This document shows positions 27,601 to 38,400 of a DNA stretch of 64,000 nt, one piece after another; the stretch's first letter is position 1; every line of letters begins with the position of its first letter. The stretch is taken from assembly GCF_901709675.1 (NCBI RefSeq), contig NC_051100.1, positions 10,080,786 through 10,144,785 of the forward strand, read 5' to 3'. The translations under genes were made by a program, and so were the position numbers. This DNA is from Syngnathus acus (taxonomy: Eukaryota; Chordata; Actinopteri; Syngnathiformes; Syngnathidae). The notes beneath the pieces are model-generated. The model was not told the DNA's origin and did not search any database. It saw only the letters and a program-made list of their open reading frames with translations.

Positions 27601-29127
27601 GTGTTTTTATAAACAAGGACAGAGTTTCACAAGGAACCATTGCAGTGGTGTTTGCTGGTCTTTGCAACACTGCACATACTAGGTCACTTTTATGAGACGA
27701 TGGCCCTGATCACCTGGGACCTCTCCGTACACAGAAGAATTCCCAAAAAGACATCAAATACAATTGAAAGTTTCAAATATATTCCAAGAAGGTTCCATCT
27801 GTACACAATTAGGAAAACAGGCCTCACCTGAATTTCTGCATTTAAAATGAAAATTATGTTAGTCATAATCCCAAGGGGTAACCAAAGTTGAGTCTAAATC
27901 TAAATCGACATTCTTCCTGTTCTCAGGTGAAAGTCCTTGATTAAATTCTTTAGTGCTCACAGCCTATATGTCATAACACATTCAGTTGCTATGCAATTTT
28001 GTCCAGAATGAATGGCGTGGGTGTTTTCTGTATAGATAGGCACATTTGATTATGTTAATGCATCATTCAGTTTTCACACAAGCCTCATGTTATTATGTGG
28101 TACACTTTATAATTTGAACAAGGTGATTTTCATAACATAGATCGAACTGCTTTTAATTATGTGACGTGGCTCTGTTCTAAATTGTGTTTCACTAATGTCT
28201 CTATCCTATGACTCATCCCTCTTTTCTTTATTTCAGGTCCTAATTTGAAAACATTATGCAAAATAGCTGTAATTCAGTACCGTCTGGAGCAGTCGGGCCT
28301 CCCGCATGATATCAGGTCTGACAAACATCCTGTTCTTTAACATATGCTACTTATTAAATTGTCCCTGTTGTTGTTGTGTGCTTTGCCACTGTTTGAAGAG
28401 ACATGGGCAGTAAAACTGAATTCATTTTTGTCACTTGACGTCGTTTCTCTTGCATCATCACTACCACCTTGCACTTCTTTTTAAAGTTCAGAGTTATTTT
28501 GAACCTACGTATAAAGTTTCTTTTGTGTGCGTATATGTGTGAGAGAGACGTTGTGAGGTCATAAAATTCTGATAAATTCCCGGTACTCTTCAATGAAATC
28601 TCCTGCCCCTGTGCCAATCCAACACATACACACACGCGCTACACAAAAAAACGAACAAAGCCATTGAGAGGGACGGAGTGTTGAAACCAGAGCCAGTGAT
28701 AACAATCTGGAGCTCAACCTCTGACCTGTCATCAGGTCAGTACTAGACCCTGTTGTCAGACACTGCTCCCGGTTCTCATATTACATCATAGCCTCCCCTC
28801 ATCCAACTGATGTCACACACCATTAATTACAACTGCTTTGTATTTTAGGGCTATCACGTGGTCTTATTTAATTTCATCAAAATGTGAAAAGGAATGTATA
28901 TTGGCCATTGTACAAAGCTACAAAGGTCCCCCTGATTCTTTCTGTGACACCGCTTGACATCAAATGACACAAATGTTATTACTATTATTTTTCAATTTAT
29001 TTCATTATTATTTTGTTATCATCATCATTGATTTTAGAACTCTCTCTCTCTTCCGTCCAGGTGGGAACTGTCTGCCATGACCACCAACAGCAACATCAGC
29101 AGGCCAATCGTCTCCACCCATGGCTGA
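12451..29127 (+). CDS. klhdc3: klhdc3, kelch domain-containing protein 3 (whole coding span, 10 exons, one frameshift)
   Basis: Ten exons joined at GT-AG sites with consistent phases give 1148 coding bases, one short of 383 codons including the stop. Adding the missing base gives 382 residues, the length I recall for human KLHDC3. The start 'MLRWSVHLEGGPRRVNHAAV' and end 'NSNISRPIVSTHG' match the family closely. Kelch blades with GG doublets (FGGYCSGEDY, LWGGRNDTEG, FGGYEQL, FGGRGDH, FGGYNANMD, FGGTS) are spread over residues 25-310 and build a six-bladed beta-propeller. From the literature, KLHDC3 is a Cullin-2 RING ligase receptor that recognises C-terminal glycine degrons. The start at 12451 is chosen by family conservation, although the frame stays open upstream within the exon. 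Intron 7 is 8978 bp, far larger than the others. The single-base deletion near 16066-16068 puts a stop at 16109. Every other exon is intact, so an assembly or sequencing error is likelier than a dead gene. A near 3' polyadenylation signal was not found; the first clear AATAAA I saw is at 30917. Confidence 0.93.
13254..13430 (+). CDS. klhdc3: klhdc3 coding exon 2
   Basis: Acceptor 'atgccgtag', donor 'gtca|gtaagt'. Encodes residues 52-110 with 'REVPYMRYGHTAVLLDE' and the blade 'LWGGRNDTEGACNVLYAFDV'. It joins exon 1 through a Val codon. Confidence 0.94.
13800..13882 (+). repeat. Dispersed fish repeat fragment in klhdc3 intron 2
   Basis: 'cagctgggatagactccag' then 'cactcatgagaataaaaag' and 'aatgga' matches the 3' part of the same dispersed family near 16.5 kb. 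Confidence 0.6.
14113..14228 (+). CDS. klhdc3: klhdc3 coding exon 3
   Basis: Acceptor 'ctctctag', donor 'cagctg|gtgagt'. Encodes 'THRWFTPKISGTVPGARDGH' through 'YIFGGYEQL', residues 111-149. It was split by frame in simple ORF calling but is fully open in the joined frame. Confidence 0.94.
14340..15100. repeat. Possible LTR-like insertion in klhdc3 intron 3
   Basis: The stretch opens with 'tgtcaggtctaagtaccatc' and contains GC-richer unique-looking sequence unlike the rest of the intron, then 'gatttattaagagaaagaac' further on. The style recalls a fish LTR or its leader. I cannot define both ends or a target duplication, and no retroviral protein is seen. Confidence 0.3.
15164..15235 (+). CDS. 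klhdc3: klhdc3 coding exon 4
   Basis: Acceptor 'gctctctag', donor 'ccatg|gtaagt'. This 72-base exon encodes 'ADCFSNDIHKLDTTTMHWSL' and a few more residues, 150-173. It is too short for routine ORF detection. Confidence 0.93.
15983..16195 (+). CDS. klhdc3: klhdc3 coding exon 5, carrying a 1-base deletion
   Basis: Acceptor 'ccttttag', donor 'gctt|gtaagg'. It opens with 'GIPASWRDFHSATIIGTKMF' and 'VFGGRGDH'. The frame is then lost at 'gaccatttggtcc' (16061-16073), where family conservation requires one more T. Downstream of that point the +1 frame resumes the family sequence ('HNEIYCNQIEVFDTQ', then 'DGRRSHSA'). Without correction a stop occurs at 16109-16111, about residue 215. Confidence 0.92.
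16346..16432 (+). CDS. klhdc3: klhdc3 coding exon 6
   Basis: Acceptor 'catatgtag', donor 'tccag|gtgaat'. Encodes 'CYKGELYIFGGYNANMDQHF' and 'NDLWKFSP', residues about 245-273, the fifth kelch blade. Confidence 0.94.
16455..16600 (+). repeat. Dispersed fish repeat 3' portion in klhdc3 intron 6
   Basis: 'gtgccctgtgattggctggc', 'tgctgcgataggctacagca', 'acccgcgaccctcgtgagg' and a final 'aaaatgaatgg' form a recognisable copy of the family. Confidence 0.75.
16993..17203. mobile_element. Short hAT-like element in klhdc3 intron 6
   Basis: Left end 'caggggtcaccaacgtagtg' and right end 'aaggttgggacccctg' form a partial terminal inverted repeat of the kind used by hAT MITEs. The flanks 'atctatgg' and 'atcaccta' share only five of eight bases, so the target duplication is weak. 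No coding capacity. Confidence 0.55.
17721..17829 (+). CDS. klhdc3: klhdc3 coding exon 7
   Basis: Acceptor 'actctacag', donor 'accag|gtaaag'. Encodes 'FLWTKIEPKGKGPCPRRRQC' and 'VGDRIILFGGT', residues about 274-310; the PRRRQCCC motif is highly characteristic of KLHDC3. Confidence 0.95.
20384..20494 (+). repeat. Two-copy tandem duplication, 55-56 bp unit
   Basis: Units 20384-20439 and 20440-20494 both start 'ctgtataggatgtaaaa' and contain 'aaaagatcattaatacag'. They differ at roughly ten positions, so the duplication is not recent. Confidence 0.85.
25093..25430 (+). mobile_element. hAT MITE, family A copy 1
   Basis: Begins 'cagtggcgtcaaactcattt' and ends 'ttgagtttgacacccgtg'. Flanks 'ccctaaac' (25085-25092) and 'ctctaaac' (25431-25438) match at seven of eight, a hAT 8-bp target duplication. 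It contains an 18-base A run. Same family as 44.3 kb and, inverted, 56.0 kb. Confidence 0.88.
26808..26881 (+). CDS. klhdc3: klhdc3 coding exon 8
   Basis: Acceptor 'gttgcag', donor 'ttct|gtgagt'. Encodes 'PCPEQGMGDEFDLMDHSDLY' and 'ILDF', residues about 311-334. It is separated from exon 7 by the 9-kb intron. Confidence 0.93.
28237..28315 (+). CDS. klhdc3: klhdc3 coding exon 9
   Basis: Acceptor 'tatttcag', donor 'atcag|gtctga'. Encodes 'PNLKTLCKIAVIQYRLEQSG' and 'LPHDI', residues about 335-361, the C-terminal helical segment after the propeller. Confidence 0.93.
29061..29127 (+). CDS. klhdc3: klhdc3 last coding exon
   Basis: Acceptor 'ccgtccag'. Encodes 'WELSAMTTNSNISRPIVSTH' plus Gly and the TGA at 29125-29127. 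The C-terminal Gly is kept as in other vertebrates; a C-terminal Gly is itself the kind of end this receptor family reads. Confidence 0.95.
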
Positions 29128-30379
29128 AAGATAGCTGAATATGAAACAGAAGCATATTTCCTTTCTGCCAAGTCCACTTGAGCATGGATGAACTGTTTTG
29201 TCAAACACAGATCTGTGCTGGATTTAATCTAATTTTTCCAAAAATGTCCCGGAAAGGACTTGTTTGGACTCAGTGGACTTTCTCATGCTCAGGATATTTA
29301 ACAAGAGGAAAAGAAAAATGGGTGAGACCCATTCACCGGCTCTCTCTCCCTCTCTCTTAATTTTTTTGGGGTGTTGTCATTTGAAATTCAATCAGCCTAT
29401 GATAATCATAAACTTTGAAGCACAGAAAGAACTAGCAAAAAAAACAAGCCAATGTTGATGTCATCAAACACAACTAAGCTTCTTTGAGAGAACACAATCT
29501 CTAGATGGAGACTTAAATAGTTCTTGAGAATGTACTTTTATGTCTATATATACCAGGCTTGTCCATTTGCAGCCAATGCGTAAAAATGTTGATTATTGGG
29601 TGTCGTACTGGTTTTAAAAACAAAAGACTATTGAGATGCTTAACTTTTGCTCTTGCTTCATCACCAACCCGGCCGGGAGCACCCCACTGCCACCCACTGC
29701 CCAACAGTGACTCAACTCTCATTTACTAGGCAGTTGTGACCACTTCATCCATCTCAATGTCTTAAACAAGACCTTCCCATGTCAATACATAACATTTCTG
29801 TGGCTGTGCTGTTACTCACCTGCTAAACAACCCCCGCTTCGCTGTGCCAAATGTAAGAAATCAATCACAGTGTAATTGCATAGTGTGACATTTACACTTG
29901 TTGAATATGCATCACCAAACTTTTTTAGACAATCCATGTGGTGTTAGACACTTTTCTCATTACTTGCTTGTTGACTCCAGAGGGAGCGTGCACATGTTTC
30001 CATGCTCACAAGTGAGGTGATACAACTGCATAAGGGCTGCCTTAAAATCTTCCTCTCTAGAACGCTCATCCAGATTCATTTAATTGTAAGTATATATCAT
30101 AAAACGTGTGTAATTTATTGCACATCACTTGAAATCACTAAACAGCTATTCATTTGCATTCTTTTTTTATATTTGACTGTTAAAAGTCTAGCTGAATTTT
30201 ACACCAGATATACAGGACAAATACTTTGGGCCGTCACTCACCTTGTTTCATAATTAAGCTCTTTCACAGAATTCATTTTGACATTGTAAACCAGTAAATA
30301 GTACAACAGATGCATTTAGTATTATTGAGGGAATACTACAATTCCTATTTCCATAAAAAAAAATATGTTACAGTATAGG

Positions 30380-30545
30380 GTGCTGCTTATCCATCCATCC
30401 ATTCATTTTCTGAACCGCTTATCCTCACTATTATTATTGTTGTTATTATTATAATTCATCCATACATTATCTGAACCGCTAACCATCATGAGTGTCGCTG
30501 ATGCGGTGGAGCCAATCCCAGCTGACTTCAGACAGATTATTATTA
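30380..30545 (-). repeat. Dispersed fish repeat with ATT-rich expansions
   Basis: 'atccatccatccattcattt' then 'ctgaaccgcttatcctcact' is the inverted tail of the dispersed family. It is repeated as 'ctgaaccgctaaccatcatg' after an ATT-rich tract, with 'gccaatcccagctgacttca' following, so two tails are stacked. Confidence 0.7.
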
Positions 30546-31985
30546 TTATTGTCATTACTACTATTAGGGTATTAACTATTGTACTGGTGGCTCCACCCAG
30601 CCCCCAGAATTACAATTGCAGAATTAGTAGTCTGCTCGCTAGGACATATTGGAGAGACATACAGCTCTTTTCATGCGTGATTGTCATTGCTAAAATGTTT
30701 GTATGCATAACCAAGGGTCTGTTCCTCTACTGTCATTTTTTTAACCTAATTCAAAAAAGTCTAAAAATACATTTATTGAAGACTGTTTTCAGTCAAGTCC
30801 ATATTTACAGCCTCAACTCACTGTGTTACCTTTGTATGGAGGGTAAGAAGTGCTATGAGGTTCTTGTGACACAAGCAATAGGAGCTTTGTACTGTTGTGG
30901 AAGAAATTATGGCTAAAATAAACCCAGCAGCAGCACCCTGGGCTCTCGCAGTGCATCGGCCTGCGTCATAAATGTTTACAAATCAGTTTACATTAAATTT
31001 CAGGTTTAAGACAGCAGATTAGGGCACTAAAGCATATCAGGACAGTCAGAGGAGACAAAATGCTGATCTACAATCTAATAGAGACCACAAAGCAAAGATG
31101 AATTGTAACACTCTTTCTCACTCACGCACATTTACGTACTCACATAGACACCTCACACACAATACTGCTCACTAAATTAGTGCACACCAGCTTCTAAAAA
31201 CAAGTCAAACACTGAATGGCCATCAGTAATTTGCTATTATTTCTAATTCTATTGAATGGTGATGGTGTTTTTCCTTTTTTTGTGTATTAATATGGGTGAT
31301 GGAACACTTCAGGGACAAAAACACATTGATTGAAGGACACTGTTGGGCAACTCATTTTACTCTGATAATGATGCATACACCTTCACTCATGATGCGATTG
31401 ATGGGTGCGTTCGCTTAAATATTTTGACCTCATGTTTTTAATGGCTGTGATTTAACCCACCCTTTAAGATACAATTTAAAAAAATGTTGGAGGGGTGTGC
31501 CTTGGTTTCCAAAATGGGTAACGCTGTCGGACTGTCGTACCAGCGACTGTATTGTGCACACTGAGATGGCATAGTAGTATATTGTATCCATTTGTTGTTA
31601 TTAACAAATTGTGTACGGTAAAGGGACAAAATATAGAGCGTATTCAACATTTAATTATCCACATATACCTCACCTTTCACCTTGCCCACCTTTTTCCTTT
31701 TATTGTTTACTGTTTTCAGGACGATTGTAAAAGTTGGTCAGGACTTCCTCTGCAATATGATTTATAACAAAATCAGTAATAAATCTAAGACAGTTTGACT
31801 ATAGTTGTCTTTTTGTGGGGTTCGATTGCACTTTACTTCACTACAAAATTGCAATGCGATCTCAACATTTTTGCTAATTTTTCCACAAAAAGCTTACAAA
31901 TTTCTTTGTAGGCAATAAAGATCGTACCACCTGAAATATTATATTTTCGGATGTAACTAATTTAATTTTTTTTTAAATTAGAAAA

Positions 31986-31987
<2 letters not shown>

Positions 31988-32017
<30 letters not shown>
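31988..32017. repeat. (TA)n microsatellite
   Basis: About fifteen uninterrupted TA units. Confidence 0.95.
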
Positions 32018-32021
<4 letters not shown>

Positions 32022-32699
32022 GCAGGGCTGATTTACCTGCTGCCTATTAATTACGTAAAAGCACCCGTGGCTAAAGCCAAACTATGGCAGGGATTTTATT
32101 TTCTTGACCTGGATTTGACACCTCTAATGTTTCATCAAGTATTAAAGTGATACGTCTGCCAAGTAAATACAAGTACTCCTGTACCCCTGCACTGCTTTAA
32201 TATATTTTACAACTGTGCAAAAAAATTGAGCAAAAGTTTCTACATCCAAAACTGCTGTGGAAAATGTCGCTCCTGTTTTTTGATGCAGACCTGTGTAATT
32301 ATTTGGTTGTGTCAGAGAGCGGAGAAGACACTTGTGTCAGGTATGCACTTGACTATATTTAATGTGGTTATATTGTGTTAATGTCAGAAATGTCTCTACA
32401 AAAAATGTCTTAAAAGGCTTAATTTTGACTTAAGCCTGCAGAAACCTTCACGCGGGTGTTTGTTTTACTTCTTGTATTAACTGTCAAACCGGAAATCTCT
32501 TCAGAATCTCAAGTTCTGCTCTTGAATATAATTTCCAATATTTATTCAGTTGCCTTCTCAGCAGACACGCCACTGTCAAGGTTACCCTAATGGAACTCAT
32601 CACAGTTTAACATTTTCGAAAAGATAGCGCACTAAATTTAGGTAATGAACCTCACATCTTGGCATCGCTTTAACTCATGACTGGATATTCCTGTTTCAG

Positions 32700-33350
32700 C
32701 TCCATTTTGTATCACTTGAAGACTTTGAAGCCCTCGCCTCTCAATTTAATGCTTCCTGTTCAACTCCAGAGCGTTTATATCTTCTCCATGCAGTCGCCCT
32801 GTCTGATAGCCCTCAATGTCTAAAACATCGGGCACCCCAACCCCACACGTCAAATGACTTTCAACCGGACGCGTGCGGCTGCATGGGGGCGTCCCTCTCA
32901 TTAGTGCGTGAGACCCAACTCCGGTCGTTGCCGCTGCCACCAGTAGCGACGTCCTGGCAGTGTGTTCATGTCTGTCACCAGCCCTCAGCTATAAAGTCAC
33001 CGTTATCTCCACTGTTAAGTGCAGGCCACAGACGTAGGGTGATCTCAAAGTGAGGTAGTAGAGACACCCTGTCCCGCCTGGCCCCACAGAACACAGGAAG
33101 CAAGGCAATGCCGGGTCCCTCTGTCTGGCCCCGGAGCCCTCCTCGCTCCACGACGCAGGCGTTAATGCGGGGAAAGCCTCGGCCAAATTACTCTCTAATT
33201 TCCCTTTAGGACTCAGACGTTCCCATCGGTCCTCGAGAGTCAGACTGAGGATTTGTTCAGGGTGGTTTGTTTTGTCTTGTCTCGCAACGTCCTGCTCCGA
33301 TTCCATCACTCAAGTTCTAGTTTTCGGCTCACGGCCACTAAATTGGGGGA
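32700..33350. promoter_or_regulatory. GC-richer unique block, candidate regulatory element upstream of npas4l
   Basis: This block is clearly less AT-rich and more CpG-bearing than its surroundings, shows no transposon similarity, and carries homeodomain-type cores such as 'ccaaattactctctaatttc'. It lies about 1.6-2.2 kb upstream of the npas4l TATA box. The minus-strand frames it contains resemble no protein I know. The regulatory role is inference. Confidence 0.35.
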
Positions 33351-34864
33351 TTTGCGAAAAGAGGCATTTAAAGAGCCCCAAGAGGATAGAAGCTGGTGCC
33401 TGAAAAAACATGGCATTTCAAGGAAAGACTAGAGCAGTTGATAGAAAGCACATTTAATTTCAGGGGACATGCTTCTTCCATATTATGAGTTGCCTTCGTC
33501 ATATCATCATGGAGTATGATGCCCATTATCTCTTCATCAACTAATGGATCTTATTTCAAGTGATGAGGTTCAGTGTGTTCGTTTTTCAAAACCTTTAATT
33601 TGTTTCGGGATTAATTGGGTGACTAATGATCCCTCTCTAGACAAACTGAAACAAATGATTGGCTCACACAAATCCTCAAAATGATGAGGATCCATATGCA
33701 GACTCTTAATAATGCTGTAATATTTCAAAGCCTTTGGAAACTTTTTAGTTCAGTCAAACCCCCTAAAGTCTTATTTTACAATTTAATTTAATGCACAATA
33801 TAGTGACGGGGGAATATAAGATCAAACGAGTCAGGTTAAATTGGTAGCACAGAATTGTTTGGAAATTTGTAATGACTATAGTCAGCCTTACGAATAATTA
33901 GGGCTGGTACTTCGGTTTTATCAAAAACAGAAACAGACTGAGCGGGCTCAATATTTGACAGGCAAGGGATTACTCTTGCTGTTTTATTCAAATGACTTAT
34001 GATAGTTTATTCAAAGTTGGAAAAAAAAGTTTCTCTGACCTCAGTCTTTCTATTTCTGTTCTTCCTGTCAATGGGGAGTTTTTCCATCCTCTGTCTCCAA
34101 CTTATTTGCTGATTTAGGGTTCAGCTACATATACATATAATAAATTTAATTTGTTTATATGGCTACATATAATGTACAAAAACCGCAACAGTTCAGGTGC
34201 ATGCTACCAAAATAGACATTACAGTTTATTTGAAATATTTTTCAATAATCATTATTTTGCTTGCGAAATTCAGTTTGATTCGTGTGCAAGAGCTGATATT
34301 CTCGCACAGATTATTTTGGGGAGTTCTCCACTAAATATAACCCTCTTGTGCGGCTTGCCATCGTCACAACAAGTAACACTATCCCATTTTCCCTCCCCCT
34401 TTGGATGACAGATTTCGGATTTGAGCCTATAAAAAAAGACACAAACGGGTGGCTAGGAGCACACCTTATCTGAACGGTAATCAGAATATCCACAATAATA
34501 AATTTCAAATTCAATCTTTGATATTTTCATGCATTGATTTAATGAAGACTTGTCTGTTAAAAGTGAAATGTTTTTATTTCCTCAGGTGGCAATTTCATGT
34601 AAGAAAAAAAACATCTTTGGCAGCCTGCTCAATTAATATTCATCTATTTAAGGAATACGGGACAATGTAAAGCACATAAAATAGCCTTTATTAGTTTTCC
34701 TTGTCTTCAGATAATTACAGTGCATCCTCAAGCTCACTGTCTTTAATTCTAGAATTATTCGCCTCTTTATTGTTAGCAACCGGATTTAAAAATAATTACC
34801 ATGTTCTCCTTTTGTGAATGTCCTTGTGATGTTGGGTGCCCTTTCTCATTGTAGCCCAGCCTCC

Positions 34865-34935
34865 ACTTTGAGTGTGACGCCCCCACACTGAAGCCCCTGG
34901 CAGCTATAAAAAGGCTCAGGACAGATAATGATCAC
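34865..34935 (+). promoter_or_regulatory. npas4l: npas4l core promoter with TATA box
   Basis: 'tataaaaagg' at 34905-34914 is a strong TATA box. Just upstream 'gtgtgacgcccccacactg' (34871-34889) combines a CRE-like half site with a KLF/EGR-like C-rich site. Transcription would start about 30 bases downstream, at or just before a (CA)n tract. The first coding exon follows 300 bases later, with no other candidate promoter in between. Factor binding is inference. Confidence 0.7.
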
Positions 34936-34957
34936 ACACACACACACACACACACAC
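34933..34957. repeat. (CA)n microsatellite at the npas4l start site
   Basis: About twelve CA units directly after the expected transcription start, hence probably within the 5' UTR. Confidence 0.92.
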
Positions 34958-35040
34958 GCGCCCCAAGTCCACTGAGAGTCCTCATCCTCCACTGCAGACC
35001 CGACAGTTTCTCATCACATCAGTTTCCATAGGAACCATTC

Positions 35041-35127
35041 ATGTTCAAAGTCTACTTTTATACGGAGGGAAAAGAAACCCGTGCACTCTCCCTAAGCTCG
35101 ATTCTTTTCAAGAGTGTGTTAGTTTAG
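35041..35127 (+). CDS. Upstream ORF 1 in npas4l 5' leader
   Basis: ATG at 35041 opens a 28-codon frame beginning MFKVYFYTEG and ending at TAG 35125-35127, before the main start. No protein family is recognised. Its possible role is to lower translation of the main frame. Confidence 0.4.
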   Translation: MFKVYFYTEGKETRALSLSSILFKSVLV

Positions 35128-35161
35128 GCCATCGGTGCTCTTCTCTTTTTGACACAAGCCA

Positions 35162-35209
35162 ATGATGAACGCAGACATCATTTTTGGGATGCGAGTGAGG
35201 CACTGGTGA
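35162..35209 (+). CDS. Upstream ORF 2 in npas4l 5' leader
   Basis: Two adjacent ATGs at 35162 and 35165 open a 15-codon frame ([15 protein letters not shown]) that stops at 35207-35209, 35 bases before the main ATG. The stop overlaps a donor-like 'ctg|gtgagt'; splicing from it to the next acceptor at 35258 would leave a 53-base intron and create a stop, so I do not use it. Confidence 0.4.
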   Translation: MMNADIIFGMRVRHW

Positions 35210-35244
35210 GTTTGTCGGTTTTAGTTTCTTTCAACTTGGCCGCC

Positions 35245-35422
35245 ATGGTGCCTCACAGATCCACCAAAGGCGCATCCAAAGCACGGCGGGACCACATCAA
35301 TCATGAGATCAGGAATATGCGAGCTCTGCTTCCCATTCCCCTGGCGGACCAGGAGCGCCTCTCCTACCTGCACTCGATGGCTGCCGTGTGCACCTACATC
35401 AGGAAGTCGGTACTCTTTCAGG
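35245..35422 (+). CDS. npas4l: npas4l coding exon 1 (bHLH)
   Basis: Start ATG to donor 'tcagg|gtaagt' (phase 1). Encodes residues 1-59, the basic region and both helices of the HLH. Confidence 0.9.
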
Positions 35423-38400
35423 GTAAGTGGAAAATACCTCGCTTCTTTTATGACTTGTTGAGGACAAACTCACACATTTGTTCCTTTAGGACTTCCCACT
35501 GGAGATGCTCTCCCCTGCTCTTTTGCTTATGGGGCCTTTCTCCAAGCTTTGCACGGTTTCATCCTTGTCACTACTGTCCAAGGCAGGCTGGTCTACGTGT
35601 CTGAAAATGTATCCGAATATCTCGGCCTTTCCATGGTGAGTCTGCGCTTTAATGTGGTGTCATTTTACAAAAACAATTGGATTCCTGAATTGGTCAAACA
35701 TTGCATTCTCAGTTAGACGTGCTTCAAGGAGACACCATATATGACATGGTGGAACGTGAGGACATTGACATTATTGAGCCCATCTTGAAGGGACACAATG
35801 AAAAGACCCCATCATCAGGTAATATTTTTGGGAATATTAATAGTCCTTCACAGATGAATGCCAAACAGATCTCACCGGTATTTATCAAAAATGTACATAT
35901 TGCCGCATTTCAAAATTGTGCTTTCTTCGCAAAATGTGAAGCTACAGTCTCAAATGCCACTTTTTTGTAATATAAAAATGAGACCATAATAAATGATTTC
36001 AAAACTTTAATGTGATCTGCAGAATTGCGTAGTAAGCAAAAATTACACAAGCGTGCCCGCCTTTTTATAGCTGTTCATGTGACTTGGTTCAGAATAAATA
36101 GATCACATTCAAACTCCTGTTAAATGGGACTCAGCACACAACCGCCACCATTGAACGTGTCTCTGATTGACCCCAAATACAAATTTGATGTTTCCTGACA
36201 ATGCCTGAATATTTTGTGTTCACGCTGACTGAAATCATTTGAAATCATTCATAAATTGCCTGGCTCCAAATTCCAGTTGAAGAATAACAGCAATTTTATG
36301 TTTCCCCCAAAGTTCACCCATCAAACCATAACAAATTTCCAAGTCCAATTTATCAAGTCTGTTTTTTTAGAATGATTAAACTTGTGAACATTTTGTAAGT
36401 ATCACTCATTATTTACCTAAATACTGATCATTTCTCTACTTGCTTTATTCCGGTAGAGAGGAGTTTTGTATGCAGCATGCAAACTTCCAAGACGTTCAAG
36501 CAGCAGCATAGTGTCTGTTCAATGCTGGTTCAAGGCAGCTTCCAGTCCTTTCCGGAGGCTTGGTTCTCCCCCAACGGTACTGTCGGCGAGACCCTCTTTG
36601 TGGCTCTGTGCACCCCCACAGTGGACCGCCTCCGGGGTGTGGAGTCACATTTGTGCCCCAGTTTCAAAAGTGTACACACCCTTGACATGAGCTTCACTCA
36701 GCTCTCAGACAGGTATGAGCAAATCCGAATGAATATGATCAATTCATGTTATTTTTTTGACACACCAATATTGTGCTTTTTTCTTCTTCAGTGTTTTATA
36801 TTTGATGGGGTACTCGGCAGAAGAAATGGTCGGGCGTTCGTGGTACAACCTAGTCCATCCTGAAGAGCTATCTTTAAGTGTGAATCATCACAGACGTTTA
36901 CGTAAGTAACATTCAAGTGCCAAGATGTTATCATTAATTATTCATTGTGCTCTAACGTGAAAAACACTCTTAGCGTTCTTGTTCGGTAAACTGTGCTTTG
37001 GGTCAGGGTCCCTCATTTGAATAAGTATTTCCCCAACAGTTTTGACTTGGCAGGAGTGTAAGCCACTCAGACAATCAAAAGCTACATTGCTTTCATGAAT
37101 TATTGACATGAAATTTGAAATTTTTTGCATGTGCTTGACACGGCATTCAGAGACTTGTCAAACGGGCCAATTTGTTTTGGATGCAAGTGATCGAACGATG
37201 TTAAATTTCCCTACTTAGCTCGAGCTGTGATTTCTGAGCAGAATTGTGTTTGTGACTGTGCATGATAATGTGCTTCTTGTTTCTTCAGTGCAAGCAGAGG
37301 AGAGCCTGCAGGTCCAGATGGTGATGAGACTTCAGTGCAAAGATCTGTCATGGGCCTGGAGCTACATTTGTGCTACCAAAGAGTCTCGCTGCCAGACTGC
37401 ATATATCTTCTGCACTAACTTCATCATCAGGTATGGAAAATGTTTCCACTGTTATTAAAAGACCATGTATTAATTTAAAACGAAACCCTCCGCCATTTTT
37501 GATTCAGTTAAGCAATATTTTGACATCCTGGGACAATGTTTGACATTTCTGTCTCTAAATTGGAAGAGATTTGATATTGTGTTTCCCAACAAAATAAGAT
37601 GCTTTTGTTCCTGTTTTTTCTAAAAATCTAAATCATTCTGCGATCCTTTAGTGAAACAGAGGCCAAGTTTCTGCAGAAGAGAATGAGCGATGATACTTTA
37701 AGGCCATCATCTCCCACAGAGAGTTGTCCCCCCAGAAACTGTAAGAGGCAGGGGACTCCCAACAGTCAGGAGGCCTGTTCTGAAGCCAGGTTGGAATGGC
37801 ATGAAAACATCCACCATGAGGATAGCTCCCCCTTTTCTTTAGGGGCCAGCCCTGCGTTCTTCACCCCTCCCTACAGCCCTGCGTCCTCCAGCTCTACTGT
37901 GCAGCAGGAGGACCTGAACCCCGTCCTCCACGTGCACACATACGCCGATCAGCTGCTGTCCTCCCCGGAGGCTTCTCCTTCCTACTACTCCTACCCGGAA
38001 GCTGCGCTCACCTGCCACCTTTCACCTCAGCGTCCCCTCCCCTCACAGAACACCTTTGATCAGGGAGTCTTCATCACTTTCAATTCTCTCTCTCCGGCCT
38101 CCCCTTCATCTTCAACCTATGATTTCCCATCTTGCGCATCCGGTGCTAGATTAGTTCCAGACGGCTTGGCAACGTCTGAAATGAGTGAGAGCTCTGGGGA
38201 TTGTGCCTTGCATCAAGATGACTTTGACCTCCTATTGGAGCACCCACAAGAGGGCAGCGTCCACCAAGTGCACCGTGTTCCCCAGTATATATTACCATCC
38301 AGTCTTCCCAGCCCTGGCCAATCCCCTCTATCCATGATGTCTGAGGAGTACAGCCAGATGGAGCAAGCGGAGATCAGCATTCTGGCTCAGCAGATCTCCT

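Larger units (their letters stand above)
29128..34860. other. klhdc3-npas4l intergenic region
   Basis: No convincing exon. It holds the klhdc3 3' UTR (unknown end), a dispersed repeat near 30.4 kb, a (TA)n tract near 32.0 kb and a GC-rich unique block at 32.7-33.35 kb. An AATAAA at 30917-30922 is the clearest polyadenylation signal downstream of klhdc3 but is 1.8 kb away. Confidence 0.55.

Noticed and set aside
32989-33309. Minus-strand 106-codon frame as a protein gene
   Set aside because: No family resemblance and no convincing splice partners; long frames are expected by chance in a GC-richer block.
35162-35209. ATG at 35162 as an alternative npas4l start, spliced from 'ctg|gtgagt' to the acceptor at 35258
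   Set aside because: The intron would be about 53 bases, shorter than usual in fish, and the junction makes a TGA stop. The ATG at 35245 is in frame and has a near-perfect Kozak context.
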